Positions 33,380 to 45,188 of a DNA stretch of 64,000 nt are shown here, piece after piece. The stretch is from Leptobrachium leishanense (Eukaryota; Chordata; Amphibia; Anura; Megophryidae). The DNA is taken from positions 48,619,593-48,683,592 of the forward strand of contig CM019071.1 in the NCBI GenBank assembly GCA_009667805.1, given 5' to 3'. The position numbers and the translations under genes are program-made. Within the stretch, counting starts at the first letter, position 1; the number at the start of each line of letters is the position of its first letter. The notes beneath the pieces were generated by a model that was not told the origin of the DNA, ran no database searches, and saw only the letters and a list, made by a program, of their open reading frames with translations.

Positions 33380-34372
33380 ACAGAGGTCACATTATCATAT
33401 GTTATATCAGGGGGAGGGTCACATTATCACAGGGTATATATGTTATATCAGGGGGAGGTCACATTATCACATGGTATATATGTTATATCAGGGGGAGGTC
33501 ACATTATCACATGGTATATATGTTATATCAGGGGGAGGGTCACATTATCACAGGGTATATATGTTATATCAGGGGGAGGTCACATTATCACAGGGTATAT
33601 ATGTTATATCAGGGGGAGGGTCACATTATCACAGGGTATATATGTTATATGGGGGTCACATTATCCCAGGGTATATATGGTATATGGGGGTCACATTATC
33701 CCAGGGTATATATGTTATATGGGGGTCACATTATCCCAGGGTATATATGTTATATGGGGGTCACATTATCCCAGGGTATATATGTTATATGGGGGTCACA
33801 TTATCCCAGGGTATATATGTTATATGGGGGTCACATTATCCCAGGGTATATATGTTATATGGGGGTCACATTATCACAGGGTATATAGTTATATGGGGGT
33901 CACATTATCCCAGGGTATATATGTTATATGGGGGTCACATTATCCCAGGGTATATATGTTATATGGGGGTCACATTATCACAGGGTATATATGTTATATG
34001 GGGGTCACATTATCCCAGGGTATATATGTTATATGGGGGTCACATTATCCCAGGGTATATATGTATATGGGGGTCACATTATCCCAGGGTATATATGTTA
34101 TATGGGGGTCACATTATCACAGGGTATATATGTTATATGGGGGTCACATTATCACAGGGTATATATGTTATATGGGGGTCACATTATCCCAGGGTATATA
34201 TGTTATATGGGGGTCACATTATCACAGGGTATATATGTTATATGGGGGTCACATTATCCCAGGGTATATATGTTATATGGGGGTCACATTATCACAGGGT
34301 ATATATGTTATATGGGGGTCACATTATCACAGGGTATATATGTTATATGGGGGTCACATTATCCCAGGCCTG
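33380..34372. repeat. 35-bp minisatellite upstream of DHX16
   Basis: About 27 copies: seven longer early units with CAGGGGGAGG joints, then 35-bp units (GGGGGTCACATTATCCCAGG, then GTATATATGTTATAT). A mix of CCCAGGG and CACAGGG variants. Open frames of about 350 residues run through it only because no unit contains a stop in those frames. Confidence 0.97.
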
Positions 34373-34449
34373 TGTACACGGTCAGTAATGGTCCCTGTGC
34401 AGGATTATAGTGTCAATGTGTGTAAATGAGGCACAGGGCTTCATAATTC

Positions 34450-34690
34450 ATGCACCGCCCGCCTGTTATTACCGCTTATTCCTGTTTAGATCGTTTTCTC
34501 TCTTAAATTCCTCCGACATTAGTGCGATAGCAAAAAGTCCCGCTTTGATGACGCCACTGCAACTTCCTCCAGCACTTCCGCACTCCGGGTCGCATTCCAC
34601 TGTCGTCATTGTGTCGCTATCGATCGCTCTTCTTTTGTTGCCAGTAGTTTGCATGGCGGAGTGTGACACAGAGGCAGGAGGGGCGGGAAT
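34450..34690 (-). promoter_or_regulatory. Possible DHX16 promoter and non-coding first exon
   Basis: GC-richer, non-repetitive stretch. On the minus strand it has ETS-like GCGGAAGTGC and GAGGAAGTTG cores, CRE-like GGCGTCATCA, and no TATA box. A possible donor CGGTAATA near 34475 would pair with the 33236 acceptor. Inferred from position and composition only. Confidence 0.35.
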
Positions 34691-34759
34691 GCCTGACAGA
34701 CATAAAAAACGTTATGTCTACAAATTAACCAGATAGAGGAAGGCCCTCAACATTATTTT

Positions 34760-35202
34760 GTTATTGGTAAAGCCCAGACTCCCTGTATTGTGTCCTCTGT
34801 GTGTGTTATGTGTAACGCAGACATATCAGTGAATCCCAGACTCCCTGTATTGTGCCCTCTCTGTGTGTTATGTGTAACGCAGACATATCAGTGAATCCCA
34901 GACTCCCTGTATTGTGTCCTTTCTGTGTATTATTTGTAACGCAGACATATCAGTGAATCCCAGACTCCCTGTATTGTGTCCTCTGTGTGTGTTATGTGTA
35001 ACGCAGACATATCAGTGAATCCCAGACTCCCTGTATTGTGTCCTTTCTGTGTATTATTTGTAACGCAGACATATCAGTGAATCCCAGGCTCCCTGTATTG
35101 TGTCCTCTGTGTATTGTGTGTAAGGCACACATATCAGTGAATCCCAGACTCCCTGTATTGTGTCCTCTGTGTGTGTTATGTGTAACCCAGACATATTTAT
35201 TT
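34760..35202. repeat. 62-bp tandem array, left part
   Basis: About seven units with CCCAGACTCCCTGTATTGTG and ACGCAGACATATCAGTGAAT. Interrupted at 35203 and resumed at 41769; the same family occurs at 59745-60090. Confidence 0.93.
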
Positions 35203-35287
35203 ATTTTATTTATTTATAAAGGATTTTACCAGGAAGGATACATTGAGATTTCTCTCGTTTTCAAGTATGTCCTGGGTTTGAGAACAT
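35203..35287 (-). mobile_element. LINE 3' fragment, left piece
   Basis: (ATTT)n tail followed by AAAGGATTTTACCAGGAAGG, as at 3465. Split by the hAT insertion at 35288. Confidence 0.7.
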
Positions 35288-35943
35288 CATAGGCGACTCT
35301 ACAGGGGGGCAAGGGGGGGCAATTGCCCCCCCCTAGGTTATTCCTTGCCCCCCCATGTGCCCCCCCACCAAAATTCAGCATCAAGCTTCCCACACTTCTT
35401 CGGACAAACATATCTCCGTCGCTATGCATCGTATATGGAAGATCTAGGTGTCATTGGAAAGGGCAGAATCTGGCCTTTCCAATGATATCCAACATGACCA
35501 TATTCAGTGTGAAGTAAAAGTCATAAAACATTAAATAAAAACGTGTACTTAAGCTTAAACATTTTCACAGGGTTGAAATGGCTCCGCAATGAAATGGTTA
35601 ATGTTCAGACTATACACTACATTGTGTATTACGTTAGTTTTTGGCTTGGTTTTAGTTGTATATTAAGGCTGGTGTCAGACGAGCGTAGTGTTCACGTCCG
35701 TGATTGCGCCTAAAAGTACGTCCGTGATAGCATGAAAGAAAGTCCATTGGAGCCTGACACATGAAGTACGTCCGCACTGAACTGCGGACACACAACGGAC
35801 GCTGCAAACGGACGCAGGTTAGGCAAGAACGTAATACTGCTAGAACGGACGTGCGGAGTGCGCCACGTCCACAATGTCTGCATAGCTTTGTGTGTGAGTG
35901 ATGGAGCGAGGTCAGACGGACTGCATTTATACGTCCAGCATTT

Positions 35944-37146
35944 TTGACGGACAGAATGTTTTTTCATTGTAATTTATTTTTCCCTCCTACATCCGTCAAA
36001 AATAACTTCAGTGGATTAGGGTCCCTCAGACGACTATACCTGCTACATATTGTGAGGCTTGTGGTTCCTGAGCGGCTGGCCATCGGTATTGGGCAGTCCG
36101 GAGACCGTGTGGTCCCCCCTCCGGACCAGAGACCTCTTTTGAGCATGCTGCATCGTGGCCTGAGTATGAAGACGGCGGCCATTTTGGGGCCCACATCTTG
36201 GAAGCCTCCCGATGCCACTGGGCTGCCTGCACATGCCCAAGCTGAATCCTTTCTGGAGACTGAAGAGACTCAGGGCCCGCGTCTCTCACATGCCTTGGCC
36301 GACGGCCCTGTAGGGGTGGTGGTCGGACCTCAGGGTCGATGGCTGGAAGGTACCCCTCTCCCCACCAGAGAAGATGATGCTGTAGTTACAGGCCTTGAGG
36401 CCTGCTTATTATTACTTGAGGAAGAGGATGCAGACGGCCCACTTACCAAGGGGATCTGGGGCCAGCTGATGGACACACTGAGGAGTTGCAGAGAGATGAG
36501 GACCCCAACGAGGACTGTACTCAGGGCTGTCGCTGCCCAGTGCCCTGTTGAGGTCTACCAACCAGATGGCGCTGACGTGGAGAGCTCTGTGGCGCGCTGC
36601 GGACTGGAAGGGTTGCCGGTCCAGGTGCACTCGACCCTGAGCCTGCCCCCGAGGGTGAGATCTCATGGCGGCTGTGAGCCCTACACGACGCGTAAGACAG
36701 CGGGATCCCAAGACCCGATGTTAGCAACACTTCGACGGAGACTGAGATCGGATGGTCCCCCACCTTGGCTAGCTGTTAAGACAGTGTGGATGCACCTGCC
36801 GGGGCCACAAGTAATTTCCCTTAAGAAGGCACCAGCAAGAGTTACATCGCAAAAGAAACGTGGGAAGACTGCTCAGACGGTGAATTCCCGCGTTGGTGAC
36901 AAGCGTCCCCTGAGGTTTGTGGAGGAGTCTCCCCAGTTGAGGAGGAAGAGTGTGCGGCGGCGCTTCCTGGCACCAGGACATACTCTACTCCAGGTTCCCT
37001 GCAGTGGGCTGTCTGAGGTGGCTCGGGCCTTGACTGTGCTCAGCGTTCGGTTGTGTGGCGGCAGAGTGGATGGCGCTGATTATCCTGGCCTGCTCGGTTC
37101 CGCCCTGCCTGCTCTACAGCCTCTGCCATTTTTTGATGCAGGATGA
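35944..37146 (+). CDS. Unrecognised 400-codon frame in the retroposon
   Basis: Long open frame. The first about 23 codons lie in the flanking MITE, so any real start is downstream, for example the ATG near 36169 (MKTAAILGPTSW). It is rich in Pro, Arg and Gly with a basic C-terminal third (KKRGKTAQT, RRKSVRRR), compatible with a LINE ORF1-like nucleic-acid binding protein, but no domain was recognised. It could also be chance in GC-rich sequence. Confidence 0.3.
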   Translation: MTDRMFFHCNLFFPPTSVKNNFSGLGSLRRLYLLHIVRLVVPERLAIGIGQSGDRVVPPPDQRPLLSMLHRGLSMKTAAILGPTSWKPPDATGLPAHAQAESFLETEETQGPRLSHALADGPVGVVVGPQGRWLEGTPLPTREDDAVVTGLEACLLLLEEEDADGPLTKGIWGQLMDTLRSCREMRTPTRTVLRAVAAQCPVEVYQPDGADVESSVARCGLEGLPVQVHSTLSLPPRVRSHGGCEPYTTRKTAGSQDPMLATLRRRLRSDGPPPWLAVKTVWMHLPGPQVISLKKAPARVTSQKKRGKTAQTVNSRVGDKRPLRFVEESPQLRRKSVRRRFLAPGHTLLQVPCSGLSEVARALTVLSVRLCGGRVDGADYPGLLGSALPALQPLPFFDAG

Positions 37147-37796
37147 GCGATCTGCTGACTTATTTTGTCCCTTTTTTATTTACCTTCCTCTCCCCCTTGT
37201 TATTTTGCGTCCCCCCCCGCTATTCACTAACGATGTTCGGATCTGTGGACACTTTATATTGTTCTGGGACTATCCTGCCGACATCTCTGGCCCCCTTTTT
37301 GTGTGGCTTAGCTGACTCTTTTGAAGACGTTCCCCAGCTGGGGCTGCCTTTTTGTATTTGCTTGGCATTTTTTGCAGGCCTCTAGATGTGTTTTTGCTGC
37401 TGTGTTTTGTCCCTCTGTGCTTTGTTTGTTTGTTTTTTTTTATTATTATTATTATTCTTTTTTATTATTATTTGGCTACCTCGGGACGACTCGGGGGACA
37501 CAGCCGAGGCCTGGTGTCCGGCCTGTCCCCTAGAGTGCCCGGGCCTGGTGCCAATTTCCCCCCGTGGTTTTTTCCCGTGGTCTTCTGGCCGCTAGGGATT
37601 TTACCAGGGTCGGCACACTCCTGGCCTTTGCCACTTTCTCCTACCCCCCCCCCCTCCTATATTTTGACTTCTCTGTCCTATTTAATTTTTTTTTTATATA
37701 TAATTATTATTATATTATTATTCTTTATTTATAAAGCGCCAGCATATTCCGCAGCGCTGTACAATAAGCACAGTATAGACAGGGTTACAATACATT

Positions 37797-38511
37797 TGTC
37801 AGGATCACCACGCTCTGGCCCCTGTCACTCACGCTACCCTGCAGATTCCAAGACCCTTGCATGAACAATTCACCTTCCTGATTCTACCGTCCTGGCCCTG
37901 TATCCACACCTGCCCTTCATCATCCCTGATCAGCCCTGCATATAAGGAGTCCTGCCCCCTACCCAGAACTTCCACATTGAAGTTACTAACTGCAAAGACC
38001 TGTGTACTGAAGCTCCCTGAAACCGCCTAACCATCTCCCGAACTCTCTACTCCAGACCCCAAGGACTTCCTACCATAATCTGGACTCTCCTTCCTACACT
38101 TACCGGTAACCTTCCCATCCTGCTCCCCCTCTGCCAGCCTTGCCGTGTACCGAACCCCTGCTATACCACCGACTATTCTCTGCCAGCCTTGCCGTGTACC
38201 GAACCCCTGCTATACCACCGACTATTCTCTGCCAGCCTTGCCGTGTACCGAACCCCTGCTATACCGACTATTCCTGCCAGCCTTGCCGTGTACCGAACCC
38301 CTGCTATACCGACTATTCTCTGCCAGCCTTGCCGTGTACCGAACCCCCTTGCTGAACCCTGACGACTCTATTACCTGTATCCTGTATGATTTCATACCAC
38401 AGTGTTTATGTGTAATAAACTCTTCTTTTGTTTATTCTAAAACCTGTCTTGATCACTGCATCTTGGGCTCACAACCTCAACCTGCTACACAACCCGCAGT
38501 TAAACGTGACA
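37797..38511 (+). mobile_element. Solo LTR in the L2 copy
   Basis: 715 bp with ends TGTCAGGATCACC and AAACGTGACA, flanked by ACATT at 37792-37796 and 38512-38516. The neighbouring L2 copy at 27.3 kb reads straight through this point. CATATAAGG near 37938 is a TATA-like box and GTAATAAAC near 38412 a poly(A) signal in plus orientation. TGTCA...TGACA ends are typical of Gypsy LTRs. Confidence 0.93.
38128..38348. repeat. 45-49 bp minisatellite in the solo LTR
   Basis: Five tandem copies of a unit with CTGCCAGCCTTGCCGTGTAC and GAACCCCTGCTATACC. An LTR with an internal minisatellite is also seen at 2156-2538. Confidence 0.93.
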
Positions 38512-38643
38512 ACATTGAACAACATTTGACAAACAGTACAGGAGGAGATGAGGGCCCTATTCCCGTAGGAACTCACAATCTGGGAGGGTTGGGGTTGGAA
38601 ACAGGAGGAGAGGACTGTAAGGTGAGAGTGATTGATGGTTGCG

Positions 38644-39396
38644 TCAGTGAGTTGGGTGGTAGGCTTCCCTAAATAGGAATGTTTTAAGGGAGCGTTTGAA
38701 GGAAGAGAAGTTAGGGGAAAGTCTGACAGTACGAGGGAGAGCGTTCCAGAGAGTGGGGGCTGCGTGTGAGAAATCCTGCAGTCTATCATGGGAAGAGGTG
38801 ATGCGGGGAGAAGCTAGGCGCAGGTCACTGTTTGACCTTAGGGAGCGGGCTGGGGTGTATTTGGTGATTAGTGAGGACAGGTAGTGGGGCGCTGAGTTAG
38901 TGAGGCTTTTGTAGGTAAGGATAAGGATTTTGAACTTAATTCTGCAGTGGATGGGGAGCCAGTGAAGGGACTCGCAGAGGGGAGCGGCAGAGACAGAGCG
39001 GCGGGTGAGGTGAATTAGCCTGGCGGAGGCGTTCAGGATGGATTGTAGGGGGGAGAGGCGGGACAGAGGGAGGCCAGATAAAAGATTATTGCAATAGTCG
39101 AGTCGGGAGATTACCAGGGCGTGTATGAGTTGTTTTGTGGCGACAGCGGTAAGAAATGGCCGAATTGTGGAAATATTACGCAGTTGGTATCGGCAGGAGG
39201 AGGAAAGAGACTTGATGTGGGGGATGAAGGAAAGAGCAGAGTCAAGTGTAACTCCAAGACAGCGAACTTGGTTTGATGGGGAGATGGTGACACCCTCCAC
39301 CGTGATCGAGAAGTCAGGAGGTGGGGCGGCATTAGAGGGAGGAATAAGTAGGAGCTCAGTCTTTGACATGTTGATCTTTAGGTGGTGGGAGGCCAT
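38644..39396 (-). pseudogene. L2 reverse transcriptase C-terminal fragment
   Basis: Open for 250 residues from [20 protein letters not shown] through [14 protein letters not shown] to the C-terminal FLFREAYHPTH. Lacks the catalytic palm, so inactive. Confidence 0.85.
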
Positions 39397-41478
39397 CCAG
39401 GAGGAGATGCCAGATAAACAGATAAAATATAATATTTTTTTTTCTCTTTATTGTTTCTATCCCATTCAACGCCTTGATACTTGTTTATTTGTTTCGTCTT
39501 TGGCCACCTTTTCTTATTTTTTGTTGTTTACCCTCGATGAGACCCCCCTCTTAGGGGGTGCTTATTGCTAATATTTGATTTCCCTTAGAGGACTTTGTTT
39601 TCTACTGATGTGTTTTCTCTGATTACATTTCATGGCCTTGCAAGGCCATTCCATGCTTTGTATGTTGTTAAGCTGACTCTTTATCAAAATAAAAGCTTTG
39701 AAAAAAAAATAAATAAATAAATAACTTCAGTGAAAAAACGGACTGTGTGACCACTACTGCGTCATCCGTACTGACGATGTCCGTACTGCACGGACGTACA
39801 GTCCGTAGAAATCACGCTCGTCTGACCCTAGCCTAAGGGTTAATGGGTAGGCTTCATCCCTTACAGTATACATTTGTTTTTTCCTTGATTAATGGCATTT
39901 TACAGGTTGATGGGTTGGCTAGTTAGCTACATGCCTCAGTGTATTCATTTCATGTTTTCCCTTGATGAATGGCATTTTAGGGGTTAAGGGGTAGCTAAAT
40001 GCCACATTGTTTGTTATTTTTATTGTATTTTCCTGGGTTTATGGCATTTTAGGGGTTATTATGGAAGTTAGACTCTAAAGGGTTTATTCATTTTTAGATC
40101 CTTTGCTTTTCATCACATTTCGGGGAATTTATTTTGCCGAAAATAAGGTGAATTCCCTATTTAGCGAATGGTCACTGTAATTTGTTAAAAGTGGAGTCGC
40201 TGAAGCAGCTATCAGACATTCAGCGAAAACTGCCGAACTGCGGCAAATAAAATATTGAATTTAAGTATCATGTTAGTACAATAAAAAGGTATCATTGCAT
40301 CACATTACTCTGGGGGTTTGGAATCTTATTTATATATACTTATTTTGTGCACTATTACCTGGTGTGGGTTAACCCTTGCGTCTGCATGGTTTTGCGTTAG
40401 CGCCAGGTTAATTGAGTCTAGCGCCTGACCAACAGATTGTTTACCTCTCGCTACAAATGGGAAAAATCACTTAGCGCGTTGCTATTAGCGACTTGTACTG
40501 CGAGTTTACTGTACTTTCCGCGTCCTATACTTAACACAGGGAGTGCTAGAGATCTCTAGCTCTTTTGCAGCTAACAGATCACTTGGTGCCAGCGCTAATT
40601 TTTTGAGGTGCACTAATTGCAACATTTTACCTACTGCTCAACCCTGGTGCTAACTCCAAAAAAACAGAAAAACCAGTCCAACCTCGTCCAAAATTAATAG
40701 GCAATTGAAAGGAATGCAGCACAGGTGTTCTCTTGGCCCCATACACCATAGCAATGGATCTGGTCTGCATTGTCGCTGCTGTTGCAGTTGGCTCTATTAT
40801 AAATGTATCCTTTATCCACATACTGTATATCCTAATTCTAATATATTGCCTAATTTTAAACATTTTATGCTGGGGGCTATTCATAGTATGGAATCAGTTG
40901 ATTATTAGGGTGACTGTATGGACCATGTTTAAAGGGACACATGGATAAGTCTTGCCCTGAAACACGTATTATTTATATGCTGTAGCAGGGAAATTTTTGT
41001 CGCTCACCTGGCGTTCCTTTTGGATCTATTAAATGCAGTGTAATGATTCTACCTGCTGTCGGGAGGCATTTATCATGCAATGCCCATCAGCCTTAATATA
41101 TGTGTGCATCAAAACATGGATGATACGGCCGCCTTGGAGGATTTTAATAATGCAGGGTGTGAGGTTATTCACTGGATGTGTTCGTATTCAAGCTTGTGAG
41201 GGCGGGGGATAGGAATGGAAAAGAAAAACAGTTCTATCTTGTACACAACCGCATTAGCGCTGGGTCTCAACCCGGGTCTTAGAGTTTCCCAATAACCCTG
41301 TAAGTTTTAGCGACTAGCGCTAAATTTTTTCTTTAGTGATGGTGTTTTAGCTCACACCAGGTGATAGGGCCCTTAGTTTTATTCAGTGGTGAAAATTATT
41401 AGTGCCCCCCCAGTTTTGACTGCGGTATCTTCTGTGCCCCCCCTAAATATTGCTCCTAGAGTCGCCACTGGAGAACAT

Positions 41479-41768
41479 TGAGTGGTTACAGAAATACAAA
41501 ATAGTAAAATGCAAGAAATTAACACAAGACCAAATATACAGATTAACAGAAAAATAAATATGGAGGAAATAAAGTCATGTTACATGTTTACAGGTGCATT
41601 CTGTATTGAGGTATGTTAATAGGGAGCTCTTAAGGGACTTTAGACTGGGGGAAGATTTGATGGCGTCTGGGAGGTTATTCCATATTTGCGGAGCTCTGTA
41701 GGAAAATGAGGATCGAGCCATTTTCTTTTTGTATTGCGGTATAGCAAGTAAGGTGCTGGTCCTGGATC
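41479..41768 (-). mobile_element. LINE 3' fragment, right piece
   Basis: Minus strand encodes FSYRAPQIWNNLPDAIKSSP, a LINE C-terminal motif, then a 3' UTR. It is continuous with 35203-35287 once the hAT element is removed. Confidence 0.75.
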
Positions 41769-41945
41769 TGAGGTTATCCCAGACTCCCTGTATTGCGTCC
41801 TCTGTTTGTTATGTGTATCGCAGACATATCAGTGAATCCCAGACTTCCTGTATTGTGTCCTCTCTCTGTATTGTCTTTTCTGTGTATTAAGTGTAATGCA
41901 GACATATCAGTGAATCCCAAACTCCCTGTATTGGGATTTATTTGA
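41769..41945. repeat. 62-bp tandem array, right part
   Basis: Three more units of the 34760 array (CCCAGACTCCCTGTATTG, GCAGACATATCAGTGAAT), showing the array was continuous before the LINE and hAT insertions. Confidence 0.9.
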
Positions 41946-42086
41946 TGCCATTTCTCGCTTTGTACATATGGAAATTGTCTCTGGTGTTGCAGACGGCCGT
42001 TCCTAAGCGTCGGTGACATCACACTGACACCTCAATTCCAGATCTGAGTCACGTAATGTGCTCGTTAGTGCCTGTGAAATGAAAGG

Positions 42087-43160
42087 CAATTACCACCTCT
42101 ACGCTGATGACACTCAGATCTACCTCTCTACCCCTGATCTCTCTCCCCCTGTCCTTTCAAAAGTCAGTGACTGTTTATCTGGCATCTCCTCCTGGATGCC
42201 CCCAACCTAAAGATCAACATGTCGAAGACTGAACTCCTACTTATTCTCCCTCCAATGCCTCCCCACCTCCTGACTTCTCTATCACGGTGGAGGGTATCAC
42301 CATTTCCCCATCAAACCAAGTTCGCTGTCTTGGAGTTACACTTGACTCTGCTCTTTCCTTCATCCCCCACATCAAGTCTCTTTCCTCCTCCTGCCGATAC
42401 CAACTGCGTAATATTTCCAGAATTCGGCCATTTCTTACCGCTGTCGCCACAAAACAACTCATACACGCCCTGGTAATCTCCCGACTCGACTATTGCAATA
42501 ATCTCTTATCTGGCCTCCCTCTGTCCCGCCTCTCCCCCCTACAATCCATCCTGAACGCCTCCGCCAGGCTAATTCACCTCACCCGCCGCTCTGTCTCTGC
42601 CGCTCCCCTCTGCGAGTCCCTTCACTGGCTCCCCATCCACTGCAGAATTAAGTTCAAAATCCTTATCCTTACCTAAACCCTCAACACTAACTCAGCTCCC
42701 CACTACCTGTCCTCACTAATCACCAAATACACCCCAGCCCGCTCCCTAAGGTCAAACAGTGACCTGCGCCTAGATCTCCCTCGTCCACCTCTTCCCATGA
42801 TAGACTGCAGGATTTCTCACGCGCAGCCCCCACTCTCTGGAACGCTCTCCCTCGTACTGTCAGACTTTCCCCTAACTTCTCTTCCTTCAAACGCTCCCTA
42901 AAACGTTCCTATTTAGGGAAGCCTACCACCAACTCACTGACACAACCATCAATCACTCTCACCTTACAGTCCTCTCCTCCTGTTTCCAACCCCAACCCCC
43001 TAGATTGTGAGTTCCTACGGGAATAGGGCCTCATCTCCTCCTGTACTGTTTGTCAAATGTTGTTCAATGTATTGTAACCCTGTCTATACTGTGCTTATTG
43101 TACAGCGCTGCGGAATATGCTGGCGCTTTATAAATAAAGAATAATAATAATAATAATAAT
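42087..43160 (+). mobile_element. L2-type LINE, 5'-truncated, plus strand
   Basis: Starts within the RT palm ([11 protein letters not shown] at about 42090-42122), continues in broken frames to the C-terminal [15 protein letters not shown] and the tail GCGCTGCGGAATATGCTGGC with (AATAAT)n at 43140. Closely related to the copies at 27.3 and 37.7 kb but in opposite orientation. Confidence 0.92.
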
Positions 43161-44317
43161 TCGGGTCAGGCTGCGTTGCCAGCACATTCCCGGTGATTTC
43201 CCTTCCATGTATTATGTTTTATGGAACACATTGTAACTTCCTGCTCTCTGTACTTTATCACCTGAAATCTCTGTGCTCTGTATTACAGACCTGCCGTCCT
43301 TTCAAGTGGCAAAACGGGGCTCTCACTTCTTCAGGAGGTGTTACTGGTGGCCAGAGAGCGAAGCGATTCCAGGAATAAATGACTTCACTTCCTGATTACC
43401 CTCATTATTAATGTATCCGGGTGAGTCATGCAGAACGGGACATTTTTCCCCTGTGATGCGCTCATGGGCACCGCACGTTCCGGGGAGTTTTATTGCTCTA
43501 TAACCCAAATTTACTTCTGCGTTGGGTGCAACTTCTCTATTTATGGAACCGAGCCCTGTCTGCGCCTCGGCGGCTGCCGCTCTGTCAATTTAATCGTTTC
43601 ACGCCGCGTCCCAATAATTGCCCAAATGCAGGCTCAGTCAGGATGTAGTCAAGCAGGTTCTTATGTATTTATAGATCCATGTTTATTGTGTATACATGTT
43701 CCTGGGAGGGCTCCTGATCTGTCCTTGATGTTTATTGACTATGATGACTAAAGGTAGCCCCTCAGATTATGCACCCCATTATTTCTGGAACCTGCGTTGT
43801 CCCACGCTAGCTACGACGGCTCCGGCGCATGACCCCCGATGGCTTGGCCGGCTAGGCTTTGCCTAAATGTATCAGCGAGGCTAAGGTTGTGTAGGCCCTT
43901 CTTACCACCACTAGACTCCCTCAGCAGAATCTGCGTTTTCAACCCAAACCCCAGTTCCCCTCGGGAGCTTTCATGGCGACCCCCACAAACAATCAATGCA
44001 AACCATCTCGCTTTTGTGACACTCCAAGGTTTTGGCTTCCTGTCCAAGGTTTTAAATTGTCCCTGGACGCGTCCCACGTCTTAATGTTTTCGCAGCAATT
44101 CGGCTCGCTATCAGCTCCACCAGATTTAAGGATTTGATAAAACACAAAAGTAACCTCCGATTCGAATTGGACCCGATTTGCACCGAACAGTGAATTTCAC
44201 CGCTCAGTGCAATTTTGGGGAAATTAATCTATTCACCAAATACTAGCGAATCGATAGCAAAATACAGTGCAATTCACCACATTTCGGCAGCATCGAAATT
44301 GCCCCATAGAAGACTAT
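43161..44317. other. Intergenic DNA without a recognised feature
   Basis: Mixed-composition sequence; no exon with splice sites and family similarity was found. Confidence 0.4.
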
Positions 44318-45188
44318 CAGGGTTATTCAAAGAGATCTGAATGGCTGCCGAAAGGGAACCGAATGCTGAAAATCAGCGTTCGGTTACCTTTCTAGGCCAG
44401 TCAGCTATTCAGAGAGCAGGCAGTTCGCCAAATCCTGGCGAATTGCCTGCACATACGGTGCCTGTTCGGTGCCTGTTCGAGGGCAGTGAAATCCCTCATA
44501 GAGAAGCAATGCTTCCTCTATTCAGAGAACAAAAACCAGCAGTGAAAGGTTCCCGAAATACCCTGCCATTCGGTGGTTTCATTCGGCAGGTTTATTCAGG
44601 CGAATCCCATAGGCTTCAATGTTAAAAATATTCCCGTTTTAATTCAATATCTAATAAACCGTTCATTATAAAATTCTGCAGTAAAGAGTCTCTTTATTTA
44701 TAGATTTTTTGTGATATTTTAAGCATTTTTCGGCCTAATTTTTTTTTAACTTATTTTTTCTGTAACAGCCCTTTTTATTATCATTCATTGGATCATATGT
44801 AAATTTCAGTCATTTTCGTTCAGTAGTTTCTTTGCAAACAGCGTTTCACTTTTCAAACATTCAAACAAACTGGTTTTTGTTTTCACTCCATTCGTCTGCG
44901 GTATCGGGTTTTTCCGGCGGCTGCGCTGCGTGTGATCGGCTCCTGCTCGGGTTTTTCCGGCGGGGTTAATCCAGATGTTTTTGCAGGTTTTCGGTGTGCA
45001 TTCGCCGTGTTTTGCAGTGACTTTTCAGTGGGTTTGCGGTGGCTTTCCCCTGCATTATAGCGGCCCTGTGGTGCTTGCTGAATACACCGCAGGGTCGCCG
45101 AAATGGGATCGCCAAATCGTACCGAATTGAAGAGAACGAAAAGTCCCCGAACGTGCAGTGACTTTTCAATTCTCTTTGAATTACCCTG
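44318..45188. mobile_element. TA-flanked MITE
   Basis: Inverted ends CAGGGTTATTCAAAGAGAT and TCTCTTTGAATTACCCTG; TA lies at 44315-44316 and 45189-45190. An 871-bp non-coding element of the same family as 54103-55012, which is in opposite orientation. Likely a mariner/Tc1-type non-autonomous element. Confidence 0.75.

Larger units (their letters stand above)
37705..39423 (-). mobile_element. L2-type LINE copy, interrupted by a solo LTR
   Basis: The 3' tail (ATT)n and GCGCCAGCATATTCCGCAGC start near 37705; the RT C-terminal frame of 250 residues runs 39396-38644. It is 5'-truncated after the YADD region. ATATAAT-like sequence flanks both ends. The solo LTR at 37797 lies in the 3' UTR. Confidence 0.9.
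36014..39719 (+). mobile_element. LINE-like retroposon inside the Harbinger MITE
   Basis: The direct repeat AATAACTTCAGTG occurs at about 36001-36013 and 39719-39731, and the right end has AATAAAAGC then an A-rich tail (AAAATAAATAAATAA). A 13-bp target duplication plus poly(A)-like tail indicates LINE-type retrotransposition on the plus strand. The middle is displaced by an L2 copy; whether RT was ever present cannot be seen. Confidence 0.75.
35667..39833. mobile_element. Harbinger-type MITE interrupted by retrotransposon
   Basis: Ends GGCTGGTGTCAGACGAGCG and CGCTCGTCTGACCCTAGCC, flanked by TAA (35664-35666 and 39834-39836). Without the insertion at 36014 it is about 450 bp. Confidence 0.85.
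35288..41470. mobile_element. hAT-type element carrying nested insertions
   Basis: Ends CATAGGCGACTCTA and TAGAGTCGCCACTG are inverted, with GGGGGGCAATTGCCCCCC next to the left end. GAGAACAT is duplicated perfectly at 35280-35287 and 41471-41478. After removal of the Harbinger insertion (35667-39833) the element is about 2 kb and shows no transposase frame, so it is non-autonomous. Confidence 0.92.

Noticed and set aside
33330..34429. Two overlapping 350-residue open frames
   Set aside because: They translate the 35-bp minisatellite in two frames; no conserved domain, and both are explained by the stop-free repeat.
36964..37864. Hydrophobic plus-strand frames resembling membrane proteins
   Set aside because: T-rich non-coding part of a retroposon; no consistent frame or homology.
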